The position numbers and the translations under genes were made by a program. Positions 1-5,461 of a DNA stretch of 7,489 bases are shown piece by piece (position 1 is the first letter of the stretch; each line of letters begins with the position of its first letter). The stretch is from an uncultured Pseudomonadota bacterium (GTDB lineage: Bacteria > Pseudomonadota > Alphaproteobacteria > Rs-D84), in assembly GCA_947303165.1 (NCBI GenBank), contig CAMYXE010000032.1, positions 1 to 7,489 of the forward strand. The letters run 5' to 3'. The notes below the pieces were generated by a model, which worked only from the letters and a program-made list of their open reading frames with translations, was not told the DNA's origin and made no database searches.

Positions 1-717
1 TGTTTGTTCGGGTGCGCCACGTGAATTTAATATAATCGTATTTTTTGCCCCCATAAGGAAGCATGTGGCCTCCCAATTATCACTTAATACAGATAATGAT
101 TTAAATATTGCGTTCCCCGTGTTGATATTATCAACGACTATGATATCGGCTAATGCGCCGGTCAAATGTTTTTCTGCGCGGATATCTGAATCCAATGCAA
201 CATCCAACTGTTCAATTCGTAGTGTTGATTCTGGGAAATCGTTTACATGTTCCGCATACCAAGAGTGTAATATCGGTGATATCTTTGTATTTGTATCACC
301 GCCCGCCGATATAAGTGATATAAATGGTGCACGTGTATTACCAAATGTTTGTGTGAATAATGACGCCGCATTTTGAACTATATGTGTTAATTGTGATTCA
401 TCGGGAACAGGGACGCATGCCGCATCTGTTAAAATAAAAGGCGGACGTTTTTTTGATTTATCAAAAAGCACTGTACAATGTGTTAAATAAAATTTTTCGC
501 CATTATTTAATTTTTTGTTAATTGCGATAATGCGTCGTAAAAAATCGTCCGAATGAATATCACATTTCATTAAAATAAATTCATCGCCTGTATTTGGTAA
601 TTCGTCACCATTTGGTGCGTAATCCCAACCCGAGATATTTGCGCATTCGTGCATAGCATTTTTAATCGCGTTTTTATATTTATCAGTCACATCACCAAAA
701 CATAGAATTTTTTTCAT
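1..717 (-). CDS. Phosphate acetyl/butyryltransferase-family protein, partial (C-terminus off the left edge)
   Basis: The frame is open from an ATG at 717 down to position 1, giving 239 residues without a stop. An AAAGG site (725-729) lies 7 nt before the ATG. The family moves an acyl group between CoA and phosphate in acid fermentation, in the cytoplasm. Family landmarks appear in order: LTDAACVPVPD (about 96-106), LISAGGDTNTK (about 136-146), EQLDVALDSD (about 169-178), the ADIIVVDNINTGNAIFKSL stretch (about 190-208) with the conserved GN at 201-202, MGAK (222-225) and the Ser-Arg pair 232-233 that matches the active-site Ser-Arg of phosphotransacetylases. The usual VP before the GN loop is VD here. 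The SR pair lies about 35 residues earlier than I recall for Ptb proteins of about 300 aa, so the N-terminal part looks compact. The gene is divergent from ldh, which supports a fermentative role. Acetyl versus butyryl specificity cannot be decided. Confidence 0.85.
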   Translation of the reverse strand, partial: MKKILCFGDVTDKYKNAIKNAMHECANISGWDYAPNGDELPNTGDEFILMKCDIHSDDFLRRIIAINKKLNNGEKFYLTHCTVLFDKSKKRPPFILTDAACVPVPDESQLTHIVQNAASLFTQTFGNTRAPFISLISAGGDTNTKISPILHSWYAEHVNDFPESTLRIEQLDVALDSDIRAEKHLTGALADIIVVDNINTGNAIFKSLSVLSDNWEATCFLMGAKNTIILNSRGAPEQT

Positions 718-745
718 AACAAAACCTTTGGGCTATATGCGTGAA

Positions 746-775
746 ATGTTAGCAAAATATAAATGTTTTTATCAA
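746..775 (-). promoter_or_regulatory. Candidate promoter for the phosphotransacylase gene
   Basis: Read on the minus strand, TTGATA (770-775) and TAACAT (746-751) are separated by 18 bp. They match the sigma70 -35 and -10 consensus at 5/6 and 4/6 positions. Transcription would start near 739, leaving a leader of about 22 nt that holds the AAAGG site. It sits back to back with the ldh promoter. In AT-rich DNA such matches also occur by chance. Confidence 0.35.
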
Positions 776-785
776 ATACTTTTTA

Positions 786-794
786 TGGTATAAT
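786..794 (+). promoter_or_regulatory. Extended -10 promoter of ldh
   Basis: TGGTATAAT is a perfect extended -10 (TGN followed by TATAAT at 789-794). No good -35 is seen 16-18 bp upstream (TTTTTA at 766-771), as is usual for extended -10 promoters. Transcription would start near 801 and leave a leader of about 22 nt. That start lies downstream of the in-frame ATG at 763, so the longer form of ldh is unlikely. Confidence 0.6.
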
Positions 795-822
795 TACATC
801 AAGTAAAACGAGAGAAAAAACA

Positions 823-1752
823 ATGAAAATAGCAATTATTGGTATTGGTTCGGTTGGTTCCGCGGTTGCAACTGCGGTGAAAAATACTGGTCTAGTTCAT
901 GAGATGGTTTTGTTTGATAGGGACGGTGTTCGGGCGCGTGCCGCCGCTGAAGACCTGGGGCATGCGGCCAGTTTTGGGTTTGATGTTAAAATTACGGCTG
1001 TAAATAATTATCGTGGTATTCGTGGTTCTGATATAGTCATTATATCCGCGGGGGCAAATCAAAAGCCTGGTGAAACACGTACGGATTTGTTACAAAATAA
1101 TGCCGAGGTTATTCGTGACATTGTGCCAAAGGTTATGGCGAATGTCGATTCAAAGCATGTAATTTTAATTTTGGTTACAAATCCATTGGATGTGATGGTA
1201 ATGTTAGCCCAGTCGCTTTCTAAATTGCCGCCTGCACGTGTTATAGGAACAGGCACAATGCTTGATTCAGCGCGATTGCGCACAATATTGTCGCGCCAGT
1301 TATCTATTTCGCCTCAATCCGTTCATTCATACGTATTGGGGGAACATGGTGATAGTAGTGTTATCGATTGGTCTTCGGTGACAATTGGTGGATTATCATT
1401 AGACGATTTTTGTCGCCAAACAAAAAATCCTATGTCCCAATCAACGCGCAACACCATTGAATACCGGGTGCATAATGCGGCATATGAAATTATTCGCGGA
1501 CGTGGCGCGACGTGGGATGGAATTGGTGCCGCCGTTGCAGACTTGCTAAAATGTATAATAAATGACGAACACAGAATTCTGACAGTATCCACGGTTGCGG
1601 GTACAGGTACGCATGTTGTTGCGATGTCACTGCCGCGTGTGGTTGGTTCTGATGGTATAATTGCAACATTGAATCCAAAAATGTCAACGTCAGAATCTGC
1701 GGCTTTGCGACGCAGTGGTCGAATTATTCAAAAGAATTTTTCACGTTTATAA
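823..1752 (+). CDS. ldh: L-lactate dehydrogenase
   Basis: A 309-aa NAD-dependent L-lactate dehydrogenase (EC 1.1.1.27) that interconverts pyruvate and lactate in the cytoplasm and regenerates NAD+ in fermentation. The Rossmann motif GIGSVG is at 7-12, and Asp32 (FDRD) fits NAD rather than NADP. The substrate loop reads NQKPGETR (79-86). Gln80 corresponds to Gln102 of Bacillus LDH, where malate dehydrogenases carry Arg, and Arg86 to Arg109. Asn120 (TNPLD), Asp148 and Arg151 (LDSARLR), His175 (GEHGD) and Thr230 complete the active site. Arg153 and His168 match the fructose-1,6-bisphosphate site residues 173 and 188 of Bacillus LDH, so allosteric activation is possible. The ATG at 823 is chosen because GAGAG (810-814) precedes it by 8 nt and the Rossmann strand starts at residue 2. 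A frame extending to 763 would overlap the promoter. The gene is single and closed by a terminator. Confidence 0.95.
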   Translation: MKIAIIGIGSVGSAVATAVKNTGLVHEMVLFDRDGVRARAAAEDLGHAASFGFDVKITAVNNYRGIRGSDIVIISAGANQKPGETRTDLLQNNAEVIRDIVPKVMANVDSKHVILILVTNPLDVMVMLAQSLSKLPPARVIGTGTMLDSARLRTILSRQLSISPQSVHSYVLGEHGDSSVIDWSSVTIGGLSLDDFCRQTKNPMSQSTRNTIEYRVHNAAYEIIRGRGATWDGIGAAVADLLKCIINDEHRILTVSTVAGTGTHVVAMSLPRVVGSDGIIATLNPKMSTSESAALRRSGRIIQKNFSRL

Positions 1753-1760
1753 ACATTAAT

Positions 1761-1782
1761 GGGGAAAACATCCCCGTTTTTT
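1761..1782 (+). terminator. Rho-independent terminator of ldh
   Basis: GGGGA (1761-1765) pairs with TCCCC (1771-1775) around a 5-nt loop and is followed by GTTTTTT. It starts 8 nt after the ldh stop. The stem is short but GC-rich. A TTG that would lengthen the next gene falls at its end (1781), which argues against that start. Confidence 0.8.
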
Positions 1783-1816
1783 GGCAAACATTCATATTTA
1801 TGTATTCGTTGGTGTG

Positions 1817-1825
1817 TGGTATTTT
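1817..1825 (+). promoter_or_regulatory. Weak candidate extended -10 promoter for the GNAT-like gene
   Basis: TGGTATTTT has the TGN extension and a 4/6 match to TATAAT, with no recognisable -35. It would start transcription near 1832 and leave a leader of about 15 nt containing AAGGA. Because the ldh terminator lies upstream, this gene needs its own promoter, and this is the best candidate seen. Confidence 0.35.
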
Positions 1826-1846
1826 TTTGACACAAGGAAATACAAA

Positions 1847-2149
1847 ATGCCAACAGATATAGAATATGAAGAATTGAAAAATGGTAAAGGATTTTGTGCC
1901 ATGTATAATGGGCGTCAGATAGGTGAAATTGACGTTTTATACATCGGAACTGATAGGATGATTATAGAATCCACACAGATTGATTCTGAATATCGCGATA
2001 CCGATTTGTGTCATAACTTGGTGCGGTGTGTTGCGGAGTTCGCACGTCGGCATCATCGTAAAATTTTATCCCTTTGCCCACGTGCACAATCTATATTTAA
2101 CAAGTATTCAGAATTTGATGATGTTCGTTTAATGCGTGTGCCAGCATAA
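1847..2149 (+). CDS. Small YjdJ-type GNAT-like N-acetyltransferase domain protein with degenerate CoA loop
   Basis: A 100-aa cytoplasmic protein that resembles the short YjdJ / Acetyltransf_CG branch of the GNAT fold. Strands are seen at GFCAMYNGRQIGEIDVLYIG (15-34) and RMIIESTQID (37-46). A helix follows at about 52-69, then the typical ILSLCPRAQSIFNKY end (73-87), which in the family reads roughly as P-L-C-x-x-[AV] plus a helix. The acetyl-CoA loop, normally R-G-x-G-[IL]-[AG], reads RDTDLC (50-55). Arg is kept but both glycines are Asp, so activity or CoA binding is doubtful. The ATG at 1847 is preceded by AAGGA (1834-1838) at 8 nt. A TTG at 1781 in the same frame lies in the ldh terminator and is rejected. 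It stands alone between ldh and the convergent sodB. The substrate is unknown. Confidence 0.75.
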   Translation: MPTDIEYEELKNGKGFCAMYNGRQIGEIDVLYIGTDRMIIESTQIDSEYRDTDLCHNLVRCVAEFARRHHRKILSLCPRAQSIFNKYSEFDDVRLMRVPA

Positions 2150-2153
2150 TAAT

Positions 2154-2175
2154 AAATGCGGAATTTCCCGCATTT
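2154..2175. terminator. Shared hairpin between convergent GNAT-like gene and sodB
   Basis: AAATGCGG (2154-2161) and CCGCATTT (2168-2175) form a perfect 8-bp stem with a 6-nt loop. It starts 4 nt after the plus-strand stop and overlaps the sodB stop codon. T-runs are weak on both sides (TTTACAT on plus, TTTATTATTAT on minus). The near symmetry and the position between convergent genes suggest a bidirectional terminator. Confidence 0.6.
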
Positions 2176-2761
2176 ACATATTCATGTTATCAATAACGAA
2201 TTTCCAATCAACAAGGCTTTCCAGGAACCTGTCCACATAGTCAGCGCGTCGATTTTGCCAATCCAGGTAATATGCATGTTCCCACAAGTCCAATGTTAAA
2301 ACTGGTTTTTGATTATGCGCAATTGGTGTATCAGCATTTTTTGTTGCAACTATTTCAAATTTCTTTTCACCATTATGAATAAGCCAAACCCAACCTGAAC
2401 CAAATACACTATTTGCAACAGATTTGAATTTTTCTTTGAATTCGCTGACACCACCGAATGCATCAGACATTATATCTGGGATTGCGTTATTGCCGCGACC
2501 CAAACAATTGAAAAAGAATTGATGATTATAAACCTGTGCAGCATTATTGAATATATTCTGTTCACCAGGATTATTTGCCGACCCAATAATTATTTCATGT
2601 AAATCCATATTTGCATATTTTGTATTTGCAATAAGTTTGTTCAAATTTGCGATATATGTAGCCAGGTGACGCCCATAATGAATACGCACTGTTTCTGCAG
2701 ACATATATGGTTCTAAATCTGTTTCACGATAAGGCAACGGATAATCATTAAGATTGAACAT
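2174..2761 (-). CDS. sodB: Superoxide dismutase, Fe type
   Basis: A 195-aa Fe/Mn-family superoxide dismutase (EC 1.15.1.1) that converts superoxide to hydrogen peroxide and oxygen; no signal peptide, so cytoplasmic. The four metal ligands are His28 (IHYGRH), His80 (VYNHQFF), Asp158 and His162 (DLWEHAYYLDW). Tyr36 is the conserved second-sphere tyrosine. Gln76 in NNAAQVYNH sits where Fe enzymes carry Gln and Mn enzymes carry Gly. FGSGWVWL (120-127) and NADTPI (142-147) are also FeSOD-like. Length matches E. coli SodB (193 aa), but the loop after NCL is shortened (GRGNNAIPD). AAGGGG (2768-2773) lies 6 nt before the ATG. It is divergent from the exported thioredoxin-like gene and convergent with the GNAT-like gene. 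Metal choice is inferred from sequence only. Confidence 0.95.
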   Translation of the reverse strand: MFNLNDYPLPYRETDLEPYMSAETVRIHYGRHLATYIANLNKLIANTKYANMDLHEIIIGSANNPGEQNIFNNAAQVYNHQFFFNCLGRGNNAIPDIMSDAFGGVSEFKEKFKSVANSVFGSGWVWLIHNGEKKFEIVATKNADTPIAHNQKPVLTLDLWEHAYYLDWQNRRADYVDRFLESLVDWKFVIDNMNM

Positions 2762-2786
2762 GTTTTTCCCCTTGGTTTTGTAATAT

Positions 2787-2814
2787 TTTATAAATTATTT
2801 ACGCATGTTGCCAC
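2787..2814 (-). promoter_or_regulatory. Candidate sodB promoter
   Basis: On the minus strand GTGGCA (2809-2814, 4/6 match to the -35) and TATAAA (2787-2792, 5/6 match to the -10) are separated by 16 bp. Transcription would start near 2780, about 20 nt before the ATG. I see no clear Fur or SoxR box. Confidence 0.35.
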
Positions 2815-2829
2815 AGGAAAAATAGTTCA

Positions 2830-2841
2830 TTTAATATTAAA
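2830..2841. repeat. 12-bp perfect palindrome in the sodB/thioredoxin divergent region
   Basis: TTTAATATTAAA is self-complementary and lies 6 bp upstream of the rightward -35 candidate. It could be an operator. It is purely A/T in an A/T-rich spacer, so chance is a serious alternative. Confidence 0.3.
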
Positions 2842-2847
2842 ATTTAC

Positions 2848-2877
2848 TTGCACCATACCCATGGTTATTTCTATAAT
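2848..2877 (+). promoter_or_regulatory. Promoter of the thioredoxin-like/CvpA operon
   Basis: TTGCAC (2848-2853) and a perfect TATAAT (2872-2877) are separated by 18 bp. Transcription would start near 2884, just before the AAAGGAG site at 2891-2897. This start is downstream of an in-frame ATG at 2861, so that longer start is unlikely to be used. Confidence 0.55.
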
Positions 2878-2902
2878 CAATTGCAAATCAAAAGGAGAAA
2901 AT

Positions 2903-3478
2903 ATGAATAAATTTTTTGCGACACTTGCAGGTGCATTGTTCTTTGGAAACGCTTTTGCTGCGGATATAACGGTTTATTATTCGCCGACATGTCCACATTG
3001 TCATCATGCGCGTGAATTCATTGCCCAGAATCTTATCTATGAATATCCAGAAATCAAAGTGACCGAGGTTAATGTTGTAGAGATGGCAAATAGATCAGAA
3101 TTTATGGATACATTGAAAAAATGTGAATACGAATCGGGTGGGGTTCCTGTTCTGGTAATTGGTGAAAAATGTTTCCAGGGTTATGCAGATTCTATGGCGG
3201 ACGATTTGCGCAAAGCAGTCGAAGCAGATTTAGATGATGCGGCCAAAAAGATTGCCACAGAAAATAGAAAAGCAATGGAATCTGATGCCGATGCATTTCG
3301 TAAAGAACACAGTGACAGAACGTCCGCGATTGTTGAACGGGAATTAACAAAAACAGACAACAGCACTGAAGAAAATACAGCAGCAAAGAAATCAAATAGT
3401 GGCTGGGTGTTTTATGCGATACTTGGTATTTTGGTTATAGGTTTAGGATTTGTTCTTACGCGTAAAGGCAAAAAATAA
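2903..3478 (+). CDS. Exported membrane-anchored CPHC thioredoxin/glutaredoxin-like protein
   Basis: A 191-aa protein in four parts. Residues 1-19 form a signal peptide ending in an AxA site (NAFA, 16-19). Residues 21-105 are a thioredoxin/glutaredoxin-like domain with strand ITVYYSPTCPHC and the redox pair Cys30/Cys33 in CPHC. It also has the cis-proline loop GGVPVLVIG (79-87) and the extra cysteines Cys74 and Cys90. Residues 105-165 are a charged helical linker. The tail has a membrane segment (about 168-186) ending in TRKGKK. The basic end suggests that the catalytic domain faces the periplasm and the tail is cytoplasmic. CPHC is the DsbA-type motif, but the domain is small and lacks the DsbA helical insert. 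AAAGGAG (2891-2897) fixes the ATG at 2903. It is followed after 11 nt by the CvpA-family gene. A disulfide oxidoreductase role is inferred; its partner is unknown. Confidence 0.75.
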   Translation: MNKFFATLAGALFFGNAFAADITVYYSPTCPHCHHAREFIAQNLIYEYPEIKVTEVNVVEMANRSEFMDTLKKCEYESGGVPVLVIGEKCFQGYADSMADDLRKAVEADLDDAAKKIATENRKAMESDADAFRKEHSDRTSAIVERELTKTDNSTEENTAAKKSNSGWVFYAILGILVIGLGFVLTRKGKK

Positions 3479-3489
3479 TAGGTATAGAT

Positions 3490-4266
3490 ATGTTTAATCT
3501 GACAATACTTGATTATATATACATCGGAATATTACTGGCGTCGACAATCTGGGCAACGATACGTGGTGGGATTTATGAAACTGTTGCAACCTTGTCTTGG
3601 GTTATTGCGGCTGTGACTGCGCGTTTTGTGTCGCCTATGTTGGATAAGTTACTTCAGGGGTGGTTCGGGGTTAGCGAGTCTACTGTTGGAACACTGGTTG
3701 CATCATATTTCGTTGTGTTTTTTATTATTTTGATAGTTGTTGGATTCTTTAATCAAAAATTACGCGACAGGATTCAGGCCAGTATGATGAATGTCACAGA
3801 TCATACATTGGGTGTGATATTCGGAATTATTCGCGGTGTGGTTGTGATGGGGATTGTATATTGGGTTGCGTTGTGGTATTTTTCAGATACGCCGCGCATG
3901 CCACATTGGCTAGAGGGCGCGCGTACCCGTCCAATTATGCAAATGACCGCTGTGAAGCTTGATAAATGGTTTATACCGGGACCAGAAAACAAGTTGTTGC
4001 AACGTGATGTTGCAGGAACACGCGAATCCCAGAAAATATATGATAATCTTATAAATCCACGTGTTGTTGATAAAGGCACTGGTGGTGATACCAAGAAAAA
4101 TGATAACAAAGATGTTGCGCCAATGCCAAAACCGAATGACGAGACGGGGTATAAAAATTCGGAAAGAAACGCATTAGAAAATCAATTGCTGCAAATAGAA
4201 ACAGTAGCAAACGCGGTTGAAAAACATGAACAACAGCGTGCAAAAGAAGATAAAGAAAATAAATAA
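3490..4266 (+). CDS. CvpA-family inner-membrane protein with extended charged tail
   Basis: A 258-aa protein with four predicted membrane segments at about 6-22, 30-48, 65-87 and 108-130, the layout of the CvpA family (colicin V production/bile-resistance protein). Family signatures include the N-terminal LDYIYIGIL followed by RGG, and DHTLGVIFGIIRGVVVMGI (104-122). E. coli CvpA has about 162 residues. Here a hydrophilic tail runs from about 132 to 258, with a Lys/Asn/Asp-rich stretch and a probable coiled coil (about 223-253, rich in Glu, Gln and Lys). The ATG at 3490 follows AGG (3480-3482) by 7 nt. It is the second gene of the operon begun by the CPHC protein and ends at a strong terminator. 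CvpA proteins are linked to envelope homeostasis, but their molecular role is not settled. Confidence 0.85.
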   Translation: MFNLTILDYIYIGILLASTIWATIRGGIYETVATLSWVIAAVTARFVSPMLDKLLQGWFGVSESTVGTLVASYFVVFFIILIVVGFFNQKLRDRIQASMMNVTDHTLGVIFGIIRGVVVMGIVYWVALWYFSDTPRMPHWLEGARTRPIMQMTAVKLDKWFIPGPENKLLQRDVAGTRESQKIYDNLINPRVVDKGTGGDTKKNDNKDVAPMPKPNDETGYKNSERNALENQLLQIETVANAVEKHEQQRAKEDKENK

Positions 4267-4270
4267 AGCA

Positions 4271-4298
4271 AATCCCCATCGTCTGATGGGGATTTTTT
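4271..4298 (+). terminator. Strong Rho-independent terminator after the CvpA-family gene
   Basis: AATCCCCATC (4271-4280) and GATGGGGATT (4285-4294) make a perfect 10-bp stem with the loop GTCT, followed by a run of six T (4293-4298). It begins 4 nt after the stop. On the other strand it lies 5 nt beyond the tRNA 3' end, so it may also stop the tRNA transcript, though the T-run there is poor. Confidence 0.9.
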
Positions 4299-4303
4299 AT
4301 TTC

Positions 4304-4379
4304 TGGTGCCAGTTGTCGGACTTGAACCAACGACCCTCTGATTACAAATCAGATGCTCTACCAGCTGAGCTAAACTGGC
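4304..4379 (-). tRNA. tRNA-Thr (anticodon UGU)
   Basis: A 76-nt cloverleaf on the minus strand with CCA encoded at 4306-4304. The acceptor stem GCCAGTT/AACTGGC has 7 bp, the D stem is GCTC/GAGC, and the anticodon stem TCTGA/TCAGA encloses the loop TTTGTAA. The T stem GTTGG/CCGAC (one G-U pair) encloses TTCAAGT. The anticodon TGT (4346-4344) reads ACA, and by wobble possibly other ACN codons, as threonine. The discriminator base is A. It stands alone between the CvpA terminator and the divergent protease module. Confidence 0.97.
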
Positions 4380-4390
4380 GACACCACATG

Positions 4391-4418
4391 ATTATACATA
4401 TTGCAATGTTAAAATCAA
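4391..4418 (-). promoter_or_regulatory. Promoter of the tRNA-Thr gene
   Basis: On the minus strand TTGATT (4413-4418) and a perfect TATAAT (4391-4396) are separated by 16 bp. Transcription would start near 4384, about 5 nt before the mature tRNA 5' end. Confidence 0.6.
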
Positions 4419-4451
4419 GTTATTTTTTAATTACAGGGAATATTGGTTTTA

Positions 4452-4460
4452 TGATATAAT
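4452..4460 (+). promoter_or_regulatory. Extended -10 promoter of the exported protease module
   Basis: TGATATAAT is a perfect extended -10, with TATAAT at 4455-4460. No clear -35 lies 16-18 bp upstream (TTACAG at 4431-4436 is poor). Transcription would start near 4467, leaving only about 5 nt before the ATG at 4472 and about 14 nt before the ATG at 4481. No other promoter is obvious before the first protease, so this one probably drives the whole module. Confidence 0.55.
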
Positions 4461-4480
4461 ATACCGCGTGTATGGTTGGG

Positions 4481-5461
4481 ATGAATAAGTATATTGCATT
4501 TTTATTGGTGTTAGTTGCACCATTTGGTGCGGTGGCTGATGACGCGAATACTGATGGGGATGCCCTACAGGAATTGTATGGTGTATACGAGGCGGTTCAG
4601 CAATTCTGTGGCGGAATTTCAGATAGAATTTCCAGTGTTTCTGGGGTTGCAAAAATAAATACGGCGGTGACGGCGGTTGGAACTGTTGCATCGGGTGGTG
4701 CATTGGCGGCAGGTATCATGAAGTCACAGACAGATAAAAAAATAGAAGAATTGCAAAAGCAAATATGTGAACGTGGTGGGTGCGACCCGGACAAGGTTGC
4801 CGCAATGTCTGACGAGGAATTCTTGGATATTGTTGCCAAGCCATTTGTTCGCCAAATGGAATTAGACCGTGAATTACAGCGGTTGCAACAAGAAAAAGAT
4901 GCGGCCACCGCAAAGTCTAAAAAATTGGGTAATTGGCGCACGGGCCTTATGGCGGGCGGTGTTGCGACGAATATTGCATCGGCAATAGTTGCGGGGTTAA
5001 ACCGGAACCAATCTGATTTGATTCAGCAGATAACCGCATGTAATACGGCGGTTGATAAATTGCGTGTTGCGCGCAGTTCTGCTATTAACAGTGGGGTTAA
5101 TCCAATTGAAAATCCGATATTGAACGAATTTAATACTACAATTCAAGCATGTGGAACGTTAAACGTTGCAGATATTGAAAAAATAGAAAAACGTATGACG
5201 GTTGTCATGGGAACCAGTATCGGTGGCGCGGTAATCGGTGCGGTTGGCACGGGAACCAGTGCCGCCGCCAACACGGATAAAATAAGGGATGATGATACGG
5301 ATGCGGGTAAACAGAAAGAAAAGAACCTTAATACCGCAGCAAATGTTTCTGCGGGGTTGGCAACGGCAACGGGTGCGGTTGGCACAGGGTTTAATATATC
5401 GCTGATTACCCTAACCAAAAAATTGATGAAAACCGCGGAACAGTGCGAGAACACATTATGA
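4481..5461 (+). CDS. Uncharacterised exported protein with four Gly/Ala-rich hydrophobic segments
   Basis: A 326-aa protein I do not recognise. Residues 1-19 form a signal peptide (MNKYIAFLLVLVAPFGAVA, then DD). Four Gly/Ala/Thr/Val-rich segments follow at about 59-80, 154-173, 239-263 and 284-309. Between them lie charged, probably helical stretches, including a coiled-coil candidate at about 124-148. Several segments end in a similar polar tail: SQTDKKI, NQSDLI and ANTDKI. This suggests an internally duplicated unit with glycine-zipper-like packing, in a membrane or an oligomer. Six cysteines (43, 96, 101, 187, 224, 322) could form disulfides outside the cytoplasm. The start is uncertain. 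The ATG at 4481 gives the cleanest signal peptide and has GG (4473-4474) upstream; the ATG at 4472 adds three residues and has no Shine-Dalgarno. Its stop overlaps the protease start as ATGA, so the two proteins are probably made together. Confidence 0.8.
   Translation: MNKYIAFLLVLVAPFGAVADDANTDGDALQELYGVYEAVQQFCGGISDRISSVSGVAKINTAVTAVGTVASGGALAAGIMKSQTDKKIEELQKQICERGGCDPDKVAAMSDEEFLDIVAKPFVRQMELDRELQRLQQEKDAATAKSKKLGNWRTGLMAGGVATNIASAIVAGLNRNQSDLIQQITACNTAVDKLRVARSSAINSGVNPIENPILNEFNTTIQACGTLNVADIEKIEKRMTVVMGTSIGGAVIGAVGTGTSAAANTDKIRDDDTDAGKQKEKNLNTAANVSAGLATATGAVGTGFNISLITLTKKLMKTAEQCENTL

Noticed and set aside
65..376. A 103-codon open frame on the plus strand
   Set aside because: It is antisense to the phosphotransacylase, whose minus-strand frame shows clear family motifs across the same bases.
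763..822. A 20-residue N-terminal extension of lactate dehydrogenase
   Set aside because: It overlaps the extended -10 promoter, lacks a Shine-Dalgarno, and would put residues before the usual N-terminal Rossmann strand.
1781..1846. A 22-residue extension of the GNAT-like protein from a TTG
   Set aside because: The TTG lies at the T-run of the ldh terminator; the ATG at 1847 has AAGGA at good spacing.
3404..3475. Sortase-type (LPXTG) sorting signal at the end of the CPHC protein
   Set aside because: A hydrophobic segment with a basic tail is present but no LPXTG-like motif precedes it; a plain membrane anchor is simpler.
4217..4459. An 80-codon plus-strand frame after the CvpA-family gene
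   Set aside because: It runs through the terminator and the antisense of the tRNA gene; the cloverleaf explains the sequence.
4304..5461. tRNA gene as attachment site of a genomic island carrying the protease module
   Set aside because: Islands usually insert at the tRNA 3' end, which here faces the CvpA gene; the protease module is on the 5' side. No second copy of the tRNA 3' end and no integrase are seen.
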